Notes: generated by a model not told the origin, from the sequence alone. A stretch of DNA of 64,000 bases from Ceratorhiza oryzae-sativae (GCA_030998015.1 JARWMV010000010.1:310001-374000); one strand, 5' to 3'; counted from the first letter of the stretch, positions 11,890-26,577 are shown. Made by a program: numbers and translations.

Positions 11890-14275
11890 TTAGAACCCAA
11901 ACAGGTTCTCGTGTCCTCTCTCATTCGCTTCCAAATTCCCTTGTTCGACAACATCCTCGAGAGTCATCCCCCGCTTCCCGAGTGATTTCCACTCGTGTCT
12001 GCCAATTGAGCTACTCTCATCCGAATGCCAGAGACAAGATAACATAACTGGCTCGTGAGGATGCCAGCTGCAGTCTCGGATTATTCGGTCATTGTGCCTA
12101 TGTCTCCTCTGGTCTCGTGGGGGTTGGTCTGCCTCAGAAGGCTCAAAAGTTATTGGCAAAGTTGGGTGCGGTCAATGGCTTGAACTATTCGTCCGTCTAG
12201 TGACCAGATCTAGAATCAAAGCGTTTCTTTTATTAATGCGTTGAAGCAAAAGTCGAATTGAAAGAGTATTCACATATACCCTTCCATCTGTGCTGCCACT
12301 ATACACGTAAGCTTGCCCTGTAGTCTCTGCCGGGCTAAAATGACAACGAATAAGCGTGCGGAAGACAGCGTGGCCCCTGAAAGTCATGACGCTACAATCA
12401 TCCGGGTGTGAATGCCGCTTAGGACGACGGTAGTTTCCGTATCTGCATACAGCTTAGCTAAGCCAATGAAAAGCCCCGACGAAATCCACGCACCGGTAAT
12501 CGTATCCTGGTTGTCCATATGTACGACGGGTGTCAACTTCTTCATCTTGGCGCATCATACGTAGATCCCATAGACGAAGCGCATGGTCTTTTCCATTCGA
12601 AATGATGTACCGACCATCACCTTTAGCTGAGACGCTAGTGATTCCTTCGGTGTGCCCAGGGAGAACTCCTGATGGTCTATTCGAGGAAAGCGAGCGCCGG
12701 TCCCTGTGGTTTAAACCTCCTTTTAGAAGAATAGTGTTTGACCGGATTAGCATGCACCTACCACACTTTAACCATTGAATCATCTGAACCGCTGATCAAG
12801 ACATTTCCGGACGCGGTGTCAGCCCAGCAGCAACTATTCACATCGTCCCGATGTGCAAGTATATTTATAGTTTGACGGTGTGTATTCAAGTCCCATACTA
12901 CCAAGAATGTTAACTGTGCCGACAATCCAATCACAGGTTCCTTTGTGCTTACCGAATATCTTATTTGCCCCGCACGCGATAACCTCCTTGCCATCAGCGC
13001 TGAAACGACATGTCCAGATTCCAAAGTGCTGGTCATCTGAGTAGTAGTAGCCTCTACCCCCTCTCCTGTTACCGCTAAAGTCAAGCGAGATGTGCGGAGC
13101 TTCGGGCTCGTGAAGTTTGGTAATGTGAGCAACTGGGGAAATTGAGGAATAAATGATGCTAAGAGCGAAGGTTGGTGACACCCGAATAGTCCGAGAGTCC
13201 TGGTGCATACCGTTCGTTGTCTGGACTCAGATGAGAGTCTGTGACTGTCCAATTACCATAAACGCCTTTTACTCGATTCAAAAGCTTCATACGACTTCTG
13301 TGGCCAGTAGCGTAGTCCGTCCTCTTTTCTCCACTAGAATTAGCATCATATACCCAAATATCGTGCCCTCGAGTGCACGAATAGAAAACGCTTGCATCAA
13401 GCGAAAATTGGCCAGAATAGGCCTTGTCTTCGTATTGGGCGACCACAGCTCCTGGACTATTTGGAACTAAGCCACGAGCCGCCTCTGTACGGTAATAGTG
13501 AGATGTGAATGGCGTTCGCTTGTTGGGTTGTGGAACGTGATATGTAGTATCGTGGGCAGGATACATAGGGTTTTCCATAGTTTCGGACGAAGGGGGAACT
13601 GGCGATCGCTGCGCCCGACGAGCGGCACGTCGTGATAATGGCTTCTGTATCGGCTTTTCTATATTAGCCACGGGTCCGGCAGGCGGTGGGCCAAAATCGC
13701 CGGAGTAAAGCAGCTTAAGTCCAGCCTCTTGCGGAGTAGTGACACGAGGAAAGTATTGTGAAACACTGTTGAATAAGCGTTGCCCCCAGATTCTTTGGAC
13801 TGGGTCCTCTTCTTCTTCTTCATCCTCTGGGTCGTCATACTCATCTTCATCATGGTCAAAGTCATCCTCCGAATAACTATCAATTCCAATGCCGCCTTGG
13901 TGTACGGCTTGAATGGAGATTGTTAAGTATTTTGTAAATATGAATAACAGACCACTCACCGTCTCCTGTACCATTTCGTGCTATGTAGCCCAACAGCTGC
14001 TGAATGGATATCGAGATCCTCTGTCTTCCGTTGCCGGGTTCAGATTCGTCATTGCGTGCCGAAGCTGCCAACAGGGCTGCCGAGAAGAAGTGAGATGTTA
14101 GGGCTATAAGTCATAGGTTTGGGACAGACCGGTCAATAGCCCAATGTCACTGGTGATACTTTCTCCTCCTGATCCCAGAGGCGTCTCACGGGCGTTCTTG
14201 ACATTCGAGGTTAGTGCCAGAGAGGTAAGGGTAAGATAAATGCTGTACCCTCGCAGTACCATTGTTATCGCTCAT
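11890..14275 (-). CDS. DCAF11/LEC14B-type WD40 protein (CUL4-DDB1 receptor)
   Basis: The gene starts at 14275 with a 27-nt first exon and runs through about nine exons. The N-terminal part is Ser/Asn-rich and has an acidic stretch (SEDDFDHDEDEYDD). The WD40 propeller includes FSLDASVFYSCTRGHDIWVYD, HRDDVNSCCWADTASGN, PGHTEGITSVSAKGDGRYI, ALRLWDLRMM, and FRGHAVFRTLIRCHFSP with YSGSTDGRVY. These blocks and their order are those of DCAF11 (WDR23) and plant LEC14B. The WDLR in ALRLWDLRMM is the WDxR motif that docks such proteins on DDB1, so a substrate-receptor role in a CUL4 ubiquitin ligase is likely. Near 12162 the frame slips by one base: IWSLDGRIVQAIDRT is in one frame and LPITFEPSEADQ in the next. 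One extra A would restore it, so I read this as a probable sequence error. Confidence 0.88.
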
Positions 14276-14454
14276 TTCACCTCTACCTCAGCCTAAGTTC
14301 CCTTCACGTAGGTCGTGGTGGGAAGTGGAGGACAGCAGTCGAGGTGGAGGTGCTGACTACATTTGTTTGGATCGAATGATGGATCGGTGCCACGGTTACA
14401 TAACGTCACGTGTGGAAGAAACGCTCTTGTTTTCAAACATTTTCTGTTTTCGCC
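14276..14454. promoter_or_regulatory. Bidirectional promoter, DCAF11-like / Rsc9-like
   Basis: Only 179 bp separate the two divergent start codons. The stretch contains a palindromic E-box CACGTG at 14407-14412 overlapping a CRE-like ACGTCA at 14403-14408. It must contain both transcription starts. That CACGTG is used is an inference; bHLH/bZIP binding sites of this type are common in fungal promoters. Confidence 0.5.
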
Positions 14455-16506
14455 ATGTCGACTCCACAAATCGCGAGGGTGCAATCAGCATATGCGTATT
14501 CGCGGCAGGCCAACTATCAAACACATAGAGGCACCCCTTCTGCAGCTCCTGTCCGGGTCAAGCCAGCAGACGGAACAGAAAGTAGGTAGGGAATCACCAA
14601 ACCTTTGGGATCTGAATGGATGGATGTTTCAATAGATTGGTACCTCGAAAATGATGTTTCGAACCGAATGGTGCTAGCCTTGCGAAGTGGAATATTGACC
14701 GAAATAGGGTGGGCGCTCTTGCGTCTAGGAAACCTTGCGCACCAGTGGAGCAATCGTTTTTCGCTGCAAGGCATGCCAGGTTCTCTTGATGCATTATTCC
14801 TGCTTCCGGACTGGTATATCGAAAACGCATCAAACAACGAGACTGTAGATATCATGTTCTCGATCGACAAGGACACTTGGCTGCGCCGGTCCTACGCTCT
14901 GGAAGCTGTTCTCATATTACGAAACGTAGCTCTGGAAGAGACGAACTTTCGATCTATTGTTGAGCACCCGCACAGCGTACCTTTCATCCGCGATGCATTA
15001 TGCAAGCTCTCGCCTGTGGAATTCCACGCGGAATTTATTATATACACACTTGAGTTACTGCATGCGCTCGGCCCCCACCTTGTACTCCCGCCGCTGCCGA
15101 CACCAGACAGTGACACGACCAAGAAAGCTGCTGGGCGTAAGAAGAAGCGGAAGCGTACTGAGAAACCCCTGGTTCCCGTCTCCAGGATTGCTGAAATTGC
15201 GGCAAGCTCAAATGATCGAGCAATCATTATTGCTTCACTTAGCGCGTTAACCTCGCTTTTCTCAGTTCCCGCAAACACGCCTCACATTGAATCATGTTCA
15301 GCCGCGCTCGACGCTGCGCTACGCTACCTCCCACTTACGCAAGACAAACCGCTGCTTACTACGGCCTTGGACTACCTGTTTGCACATCTCTCGTACGCGC
15401 CAGCTTCAAAAGCCTTTCTGATGAATCAGAGTATGCCTGAAGCCGTTAAGCTTCTTGTCGCTATTCTCCGACTTGAACAACGTGACGAATACCGATTGCA
15501 TGAACTACCTCCTCAACCAGTGGCCGCCGACACCGCACCACCCACACACAAGGATTACGAGTTATCACCTGAGGAGCTACAGAAGCTCCTTCCGGTCCCA
15601 GAACCTGCTCGCTCGATACAATGGTAGGCACCTACTGTCTGTTTTCATTTATCCTGAGTTAAAGGGGCCTAACAGGATGCAAACCGTGTTCGTTGCTGCC
15701 CCTGAAGAAGAGCAGACACAGGTGACGCTCTGGAGCCTTTACCGCGATACGTTCACGCCGTACGCACACCAGTATTTCCCTCTTGGCGCATCCGACGTCA
15801 TTCGAAATGTTACTATTGCGTTTCCTACTTCCCAGCCGATGGTTCTACCTGGTCCACCTCAACGGTTCGTTATTCGTGGTATCGGACGGCGGCAGCAACC
15901 CGTTCAAGACCGCTTCAAGTGCCACTGGGATCGTGGGGCCTGCTCCGCGAAGTTTTGAAAAGCCCAGAAGAGTTACACAGACATCTTGAAGAACACCTGA
16001 ATGCCGGTGGTGCTATCCCTCCCGCACAATGCCTCTGGGGAACTTGCGCTCACTCAGAGGAACCTGCTCGGCTAGGCAAACACGTCCTTACGCATATCCC
16101 ATCCCTTTCTCCCTCAGATACTGCCACCCATCCAGCACCCAATCTCAACACGGTCACCTACCGCGCGGCGATCGTCCATACCGCCGAAACAACGTCCCTT
16201 CTTCTTACTGCTCTCCTCGTTCTCCGACTTATTTGGCGTGCCGCTATCCCTGCAACCTTGCACGCTGGGGCTAGTGTTCCCAAAGCTGATGAGGAACATT
16301 TCGGATTCCCTGCACCACCCGGACTTCTCGATCGAGGTACAGAAGAAGACGAAATGGGCGGCGAGGCATTGGAGGGTGAAAAACGAGGCGTAAGGGCGTT
16401 CAGGAGTGTGGTGGAGTTACTGCAAGGCGTTAAGATGGCGGATGATGTGTTAATGAGTTGGATAACCGAAATGGTGGAATCGGTTGGAGGGAGCGGTGTT
16501 GCGTAA
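14455..16506 (+). CDS. rsc9: Rsc9-like chromatin-remodelling complex subunit
   Basis: Three exons (14455-14581, 14636-15623, 15676-16506) give about 649 residues. The N-terminal two thirds are helical and repeat-like (ENDVSNRMVLALRSGI, LRRSYALEAVLILRNVAL), with a Lys-rich nuclear-type linker (GRKKKRKRTEKP). The third exon opens with the RFX-like winged-helix region (EEEQTQVTLWSLYRDTF then ASDVIRNVTIAFPTSQPM), followed by VLPGPPQRFVIRGI and a zinc-binding-like part (FKCHWDRGAC, AQCLWGTCAH). This combination is characteristic of fungal Rsc9/ARID2-type subunits of RSC/PBAF remodellers that reposition nucleosomes. At 15953-15956 a run of four T must be five for the frame to continue from CHWDRGACSAK into LKSPEELHRHLEEHL, so a one-base deletion, probably an assembly error, breaks the annotated frame. 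Confidence 0.8.
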
Positions 16507-16800
16507 TTATGGATATTCCAACACAATATTCTGTTTTTAACTAGTTCTGTTACTGACGCATATGCTTCCGGTATCTAAACGTCGTAATGCCTTCATAGTC
16601 GGAGGCAGGCTGATATCATTCAACAGATGATTTGAGCCCCTAAGTGGATGCAAAATTCACAGGCCTTGAAAGCAGGCCCACACAACTGATAGCATGAGCA
16701 CGGCTATCCGATGATTGCACACAATTGAAACCTAGTTTGGTTAGGAGTCTTGCTCACTCCGTATAGACGCGCTTTACCGTCACGCAGGGTCCAGGCACCG
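16507..16800. other. Intergenic, left flank of repeat block
   Basis: No gene is seen. CpGs are still present up to 16800 (for example four between 16771 and 16800) and then vanish, marking a sharp compositional border. Confidence 0.6.
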
Positions 16801-17100
16801 GAGACAAGCCCATATAAACAGAAGCAAATGCAGAGCATCAAACCAACACAACCATCTTACCCCCCTCCCCTCCAAATACACAAGCAACTTGCCACTAAAT
16901 ACAGAGCTAGAATAAAAGCTTGGCCTTCCTCAAGCTTGGTTTCTCCTCAAGGCTTATATATGCATTTTTATTGTGCATTTTTACACATTTTCAACTCTCA
17001 TCTGGCATGTGCTCCTTGATTCTGTAGATCAACAGCAAGCTGACATTGGCTTGACTTTTCTTCAGGTTTTTGTTAAAGTTTAGCCCCTAAGCATTTGGAG

Positions 17101-17559
17101 ACATTACAAGAAGTGGCAATGTCTCAGTGTACATTGATGAAGGGCCTGCTTGGCATGCCTTTGAATCAACACAATCCATTCATGGGCCAGTGAGTTTTGA
17201 TCCAGCACACCCACATGTTTTTATCACAGCACTAAATCAGTGATGGCCCAGAACTCAGGACTGTGGGGCTCCACCACTGGCTGTTTTAGGGAGCAAGTAT
17301 CACCAACATTAATATGGTCTACCCACTAACCTTGGTGTCATAGTCACAACTCCTCAGATAGTGCTCCTAGTTGATCCAAATCAAATATTAGAGGCACTAG
17401 CTCCAGCACCAGCTGGTAAGCCTGGCTTGGATGGTGCATGTGTGAATGATAGGTTTGTCACTCTTACATGCACTATCATAGCTATCCCTCTTCAAGAGAT
17501 TGCACAGCCTGGTGTCACAGCAGGTAATGGGGGTGGCCAGCTGGCTGCCTAGCCTCAAT
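17101..17559 (+). pseudogene. Gene-like relic, plus strand
   Basis: Pieces in shifting frames read like protein: VYIDEGPAWHAFESTQS, PVSFDPAHPHVFITAL, and after a break LLVDPNQILEALAPAPAGKP to QEIAQPGVTAGNGGGQLAA. TGA and TAG codons and at least one two-base insertion interrupt them. I do not recognise the family. The last part overlaps the minus-strand ORF below by about 40 bases. It could be a captured or duplicated host gene decayed inside the repeat. Confidence 0.35.
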
Positions 17560-18066
17560 GAATCCCAGAATGCCAACAGTTGGAACAATATGATCCCCAT
17601 CACATAATGGGATGAATGTGAAATCAAAGGTGTGAGAAATTTCTTTTGGGCAGCTGACAGTGATCCTAGGGCTTGCTTCATGATGAAGAACAGAAATCTC
17701 TGTATCCTTGTTTTGAATCAATTCCCAATCACCTACATACAACTCCACTTCCAATGTACAACATGCTTCCATGAATATCTTGTGACCTGGGATACTCAAG
17801 AGTGATTTGTGTTCTGAACAATGTGACCAGAATCCTTTTGAATGTATTTCCTGATGTACACATCTGAAATAAGTAATCAGTTTTGCACTTATGGTCTCCC
17901 CTCTACTATTAGCCAAGCAGATGCAATATAAGCATCTGATTTTATTGTTACATAAGGATTGCACACAGCATATGATATCTGACATATCCAACCTTGAAGG
18001 ATAAGAGTGGTGCAGAGTGCAACTGAATATCCAAGGGCTTAAGTTAGGCATGAGGGCCCAATGCAT
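17515..18066 (-). pseudogene. Unrecognised 183-codon ORF inside the CpG-depleted block
   Basis: This frame is open for 183 codons in sequence with no CpG, which is long for such AT-richer DNA. It has a Cys/His-rich region (CVHQEIHSKGFWSHCSEH) followed by LEVELYVGDWELIQNKDTE and SCPKEISHTFDFTFIPLCDG. The Cys/His spacing could be a degenerate zinc-binding unit. I recognise no family. Since the whole block is decayed repeat, a relic is more likely than an active gene. Confidence 0.35.
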
Positions 18067-18611
18067 GGATGTTGGACAAGATCACATATGGCAGACTCCC
18101 AATTGATATCTGCATGTGTGTGGGGGTCAACAAGGAATGTAGAGTCAGCTGGCCAGTGGGGGCTAGTCAGCATCACCTTGTTCAACAAGGTCACTCCCCC
18201 CCCCCCAATTGTCACATCAATCCCATGATGGGTCCAATCAGTGTTGGCAATAACACATGTTATCATATTAGTCAATGTTACTTATGTAATCAGTGAATGT
18301 AATGTCAAAGTCAATGTCATATGTTAGAGTCATGTGATTACATGTGTAACAAAACAGGCAGCAGACAAAGTGTAGAGCAGAGATACACACAATCTATTAC
18401 TTCAAAATATCATTCAAATAACCTACTCAGACAAAAACAGGTAAAATGTCTCCCTTGTGGCTAAATGATATATCTCAAGCTCTTTCTGTAAGTTAACAAG
18501 CCTGCCTTTCATGAAGACATCCAGACCTTAGCCCTTGGACTCAGGACAGATATAGTTGAATAATTCAGCAAGTAAAATCACCATATGTGTGCTGAAGAAT
18601 GTTTGTGGTTG

Positions 18612-19010
18612 TCAAGAGCTGGTGTTGGGCTCTGGTTTAATCACTGCACCCAACTCATCATCTAGCAGGTCCTTGTTGTCCAAAACATCTTGCTGAAGCT
18701 TTGCTGCCAGCACTGCAATATTGTGGGGTGTGGGATCTTCTTCCATTATATTGGTATCAGCCATTTCTTCAGTGGCCTTGTCTTGTTGATCAGCATTGGG
18801 CTCTGAGCCAGAGTTTTGGCTTCAAGAGGTAGGCTGCCAAATTGGCACTGCAGACAAGCTTGAGTAAGGCATTCAGCAGCATGCTTTCACTTTAGGCCCA
18901 TTTGTACAACCACTGTATCAAACACCTTATCAAAGGCAAGTTGGGCCCAGTGCTTTGTATGGATATGGCCTGTTTCACTGAAAAACCTCTCACAAGTACA
19001 CAATGAGTTA
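18612..19010 (-). pseudogene. hAT-family transposase C-terminal relic
   Basis: On the minus strand from 19010 the translation reads CERFFSETGHIHTKHWAQL and continues AFDKVFDTVVVQMGLK. This resembles the hAT dimerisation region, whose hallmark is a Ser-Glu-Arg-x-Phe-Ser-x-x-Gly block followed by basic and Leu-rich sequence. A TGA follows GLK where Arg (CGA) would be expected. After one frame slip an acidic tail (ATEEMADTNIMEEDPTP, LQQDVLDNKDLLDDELGAV) runs to a stop at 18612-18614. The mixture of CGA-to-TGA change and frameshift marks an old dead copy. Confidence 0.55.
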
Positions 19011-19717
19011 TATGTAAATGCACACATCAGAAATACTCAATTTGGCTGTTCTTAGGGATTATCACAAGTGACCATTACTAGGCCAAGACATGAGATTCCC
19101 TTGGTCTGTGCTTGGTATCAAGAGGAAAGCTGTACAGAGTAACTGAGGTATCAGCCAAAAGCTAACCTATTCTCATTTTTATTTACCCCACCCTATCCTT
19201 CAATTTCCCACCACCTGCCACCCTCTTCTGCCTCTTACCACAGCCCCAGCCATTTGTTTCCTCAGCAAGTGGTACAATGAACCCTGCAGACTCCGACTGG
19301 GTACACAGCAATCATATATCCCATATATAGCATGCAGTGCAACCTCAAGGAGTAACTGGGAGCCATTTAGACATCATATATCAACACTAGAATCTGTAAA
19401 AATACAGGGCACCATACTCCTCTTAGCTTCAACATCTTAGGCATCAATATTACATTGGAAGCAAGCATTTGCATTGGCTTGTTTTGAAGCCAAAAGTATG
19501 AGGAGTGAGGCCAGGAAATCAAACCCACCCTCACCCATAAGGGTATTTCCCTCTGTATTGGAAGGGGGGTAAAAGTCATTACCCACTTTGGTGGGCACTG
19601 GTTAGATCATTTAATGAAAAATAGAAGGAAAATATTTACATCTGGGATTTCATTGTGCACTTGGGAGTGTCATGACCAGGCAAAAGCTGAAAATCTAGCT
19701 AGCACAAAGTAGCACCA

Positions 19718-19813
19718 CATGTCTAAGTATGCCTTTTAGTTCTCATTAGATCCTAGTAGTTCTGGTAGCCATGCTACTTGGGGCCTAGTGAGTGCTAAAA
19801 TGCATACTTAGAC
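19718..19813. repeat. Near-palindrome with 19-bp arms
   Basis: GTCTAAGTATGCCTTTTAG at 19718-19736 matches the reverse complement of CTAAAATGCATACTTAGAC at about 19795-19813 at 18 of 19 positions. The match continues inward more weakly for about 14 bases on each side. The whole is a foldback of about 96 bp. It could be a MITE, or the terminal inverted-repeat part of the neighbouring DNA transposon. Confidence 0.65.
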
Positions 19814-19879
19814 GCTGGGCCTCTAGTTCATGCTTGTCAGATTCTCGGCTTTTGGCTGAGTGTATGCGTCATCATCATC

Positions 19880-21540
19880 TTTTTTTTTTTGGAATTCAGT
19901 TTATTCTGTCCGCTCAGCCCGCGGCCTATGTAAAACGAATATGGTATAGGAGACTGCTTTCTACCCCACCCCATCGTCGGTTCCTGAGTCCGTTTCCTAC
20001 TACCCCGGGCAAAGCCCGACAGAAGAGCCTATGCCCCCCTGCCCTCCACCCCCGGTCGTTTTAGAGCCCTGGGGTGTCCTTTCATGCATTTGCATTCATG
20101 TTTATGCTCCAATCTCGAACCTTCCTTGTTTTGATAGTTCTGATGCGTCTTTGGTGCGTTTGCGCTCTACTGAGCGCACCGTTATCTTTCGTCCTACGTG
20201 AAATATGGTACAGTCACCTTTAACTCCTATAGTAGTCCGATTCGTTCCAGGCAACTCATCAGGTACTTCGTCGCCTTCCCTGACTCCAACAACGCTCTGA
20301 AGGATCTCGACACATCTCCCAGCTCCCTTGTTCTCAGTGCACGTTCCGCCTTGTGTGCCGGCCAGATCATTAGCACATGGAATATCTTTTGTCTTGTAGG
20401 CTGCAGTCCGGGAAGGTTGGGGGGGGGGGAACTTGATGGTCTTGAATCTGCTGAGGTATGCCGCTACTGGAAAGTCTTCTAGTCTGAGTTGTACTAGCAC
20501 TGCGAAATTGCGTCTGTGGAGGGTCTTGGCGGTCTCGAAGAATTTGAGTGACGGGTATGTTGGGTCCAAGTTCTGAACTCTATCTTTTCATTGTAGAATA
20601 CAAATATACAAATACATAAGCATATATCGAATATACCAGAATGAACTAGCAATCGCATGACTCGTGTAGTACGAATCTCGTACTTACTGTAACGTTCTAC
20701 AATGTACTAGAACGCCTTCTTCTCGTGTATATAAGGAGCACTGTTTCGCTCCGTAGGTAGTCATCAGCCCACTTGAATATATTATTCCTTTACTCGTCTT
20801 AAGCACACTGCGCTCCGCGCATATAGCGTGATATATATATATACGTATTATAGACATCAACATTCATGTCGTGTCTTCAACCTCCTCCTTCCATCATCGT
20901 AGTAGCTGATTCCGGAACACCCGTTTGGCCGCCGTGGGGTTGGTCGATATCCTTCCTCTCAGGTGTTCTGCGAGCGCTTCGGCCGCGCTTCGGCTCCCTT
21001 GTCCCGCCTCTCTCGCTGCCTTATCTGCCTTCTCGTTTCCGTCCACCCCTTCATGTCCTGGTATCCATCTTGCCTCAATCTTTATGCGTTCTTTTCTTCT
21101 AGTAACCCTGCGGAATAGCAATGTCATGTCAGCGAACATATTTGAGAGCCGTTCCGTCTTCCCTGCCCCCGGCGTGCGCAGTACTGCCTGGTTATCCATA
21201 AATATCACCGCATCCTCCGTCGGCCATCTCTCTGTCTCCAGAAGTCACAAGCCCAGTTGCAACCCCAATATCTCCGCTTCGTACACCTCATATTCTTCAT
21301 CTGAGCCAAGATACACCTTAAGTGTACGATCCTCTGCCCCTTCCTTAATGCGTCATCTTTGCTGCCGTGAACAGGGACGAGTCCGGAGCTGCACATCGTA
21401 CTAAAGCGCACGCGAGAGGAAAGCATGCAAGTATTCACGATAAACTTTCGCTTCATGGTAAACCGGGCAAACTGCGCTGATGAGAAATAAATAATATTAC
21501 AAGCTTCAAAGCTGCCGGTTGAGCGGACGTGACAAAGCAC
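19880..21540 (-). mobile_element. 5'-truncated non-LTR retrotransposon (RNase H and C-terminal part)
   Basis: On the minus strand the C-terminal half of a reverse-transcriptase polyprotein remains. An RNase H domain shows the Asp in IFMDNQAVLR and the His/Asp in WIPGHEGVDGNEKADKAA (ORF at 20894-21208). After the inserted LTR the protein resumes with LDPTYPSLKFFETAKTLHRR and ends near ALLESGKATKYLMSCLE, after a frameshift at an 11-G run (20419-20429). The 3' end is a run of ten A (plus-strand T at 19880-19889) next to ATC repeats, as expected for target-primed insertion. The upstream end falls near 21540, so the reverse-transcriptase domain is missing. Several TGA stops stand where CGA (Arg) is expected. 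Confidence 0.75.
20592..20862 (+). repeat. Solo LTR, 271 bp, with 5-bp target duplication
   Basis: The segment begins TGTAGAATAC and ends CATCAACA, thus TG...CA as in LTRs. It is flanked by a perfect direct repeat TTCAT at 20587-20591 and 20863-20867. A TATATAAGG promoter-like box lies at 20728-20736 on the plus strand, which suggests this orientation. There are no gag or pol sequences and no second LTR, so it is a solo LTR left by recombination. Removing the LTR plus one TTCAT (276 bp, 92 codons) joins the two parts of the host retrotransposon ORF in frame. Confidence 0.85.
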
Positions 21541-21628
21541 AAACTAGGACAAGAGAGTATTTATGTTGAATAATATAGTATGCAGTACAGCAGAGCGTCT
21601 ATCAGAGGTAGATAGCGATCCTGGTCAA

Positions 21629-25594
<3,966 letters not shown>

Positions 25595-25727
25595 GCTGAG
25601 CGTGGTCGTCGTGAGAGGACTGCTCGCTGTGTTCAGCATCGCGCTGACTTTGGGATGTAGTAGCAAACACTCACCTCGACAGGCGACAGTGGTCGTGGTC
25701 GTTGCCGGGAGAAATCGTATGGGAGAA

Positions 25728-25738
25728 AATTTATAAGA
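25728..25738 (-). promoter_or_regulatory. Possible TATA box of GCV2
   Basis: The minus strand reads CTTATAAATTTT about 135-145 bp before the GCV2 start codon. Position and sequence fit a TATA element; nothing else in the region confirms it. Confidence 0.35.
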
Positions 25739-26577
25739 GCACCTGCCACCTGCCTGTAATAGTAATGTCAGGCGTCGCATGGTCCTCAATGCCGTCAAGC
25801 ACGACCAAGTTGACCCTAGTCACCTGCTCGAGTCCTGCACTCTATCCTGGCCTTGCCCGTTTATCTTCAGCCTTAGAGCTAATTAAGTTTTTTGGACTCG
25901 TCGCTCGCTTCCGCTGCAACTACCGCTGTTGGGATCCTACACACAACTGTAAGCCCCGTCCTCGACGTCGCTGGTGAGCGCACTGTTGCCCAAACCAGCG
26001 CAAAACACAAAACTCACCAGCAGAAAGTATTCTTGCCACCCGCAAGTTCGTCGCCGGCGAAGATGATAGCAAGCAAGACATACACAACATAAACCCATCT
26101 TTTAGTATAGTCTGTCTCTGGCTTATCTTTCCCCGCAATTTGATCTCCGGGCGCAATGACCAAACACGTGGTCAGAAAAAGGAAATCGATCACCCATGTT
26201 TATTCCAGTTTCCCCAATAATCCCGTCATTCCCGCGAAACACCACGTTTCACTAATTTCCCATGTCTGGTTAGATCACCCACACAGACAAATCCTGTGGT
26301 ATGTCAGTAGAGAATGGCCTTAGAGTTTTGTCTGGATTGGTCTAGATACACCTCGGACAATTCAGATTCATCTATGATAAAGTTTGTCGCCCCCGGATGA
26401 AGATCACACGCGGAATTACGGGTTGTTTTTTGTTTCACATGGAGCCAGTTGGCACACACCAAATTCGCAGGCGAAATGTGCAATACAGTTTTTTTGCGAC
26501 GTTTAGAAAGCAAGAGCTACATATCTAACTCACAGAAATGTGAGGTTCGAGTCAAAACGCGAGGATACGTGTTGGAC
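25739..26577. other. Intergenic upstream of GCV2
   Basis: There are short frames on both strands but no domain. A CACGTG lies at about 26164-26169. A final exon of the TMEM256-like gene could reach into 26,440-26,535. Confidence 0.35.

Larger units (their letters stand above)
16801..19811. mobile_element. CpG-depleted transposon-relic block, about 3 kb
   Basis: Reading every line between 16801 and 19811, I find one CpG, at about 19294. The flanking genes carry several CpGs per 60 bases. The block contains a degenerate hAT transposase end on the minus strand, two unrecognised gene-like relics, an 11-C run at 18196-18206, and a near-palindrome at its right edge. CpG loss this complete is the known footprint of cytosine methylation followed by deamination in repeats. 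I could not identify matching terminal repeats, so it may be one element or several nested ones. Confidence 0.8.

Noticed and set aside
20866..21404. Plus-strand ORFs over the RNase H relic
   Set aside because: They are shadows of the minus-strand retrotransposon sequence, which carries the recognisable motifs.
26541..26556. GGTTCGAGTC resembling a tRNA B box
   Set aside because: No A box, acceptor stem or anticodon arm at the proper spacing; it lies in an intron-like stretch of the TMEM256-like gene.
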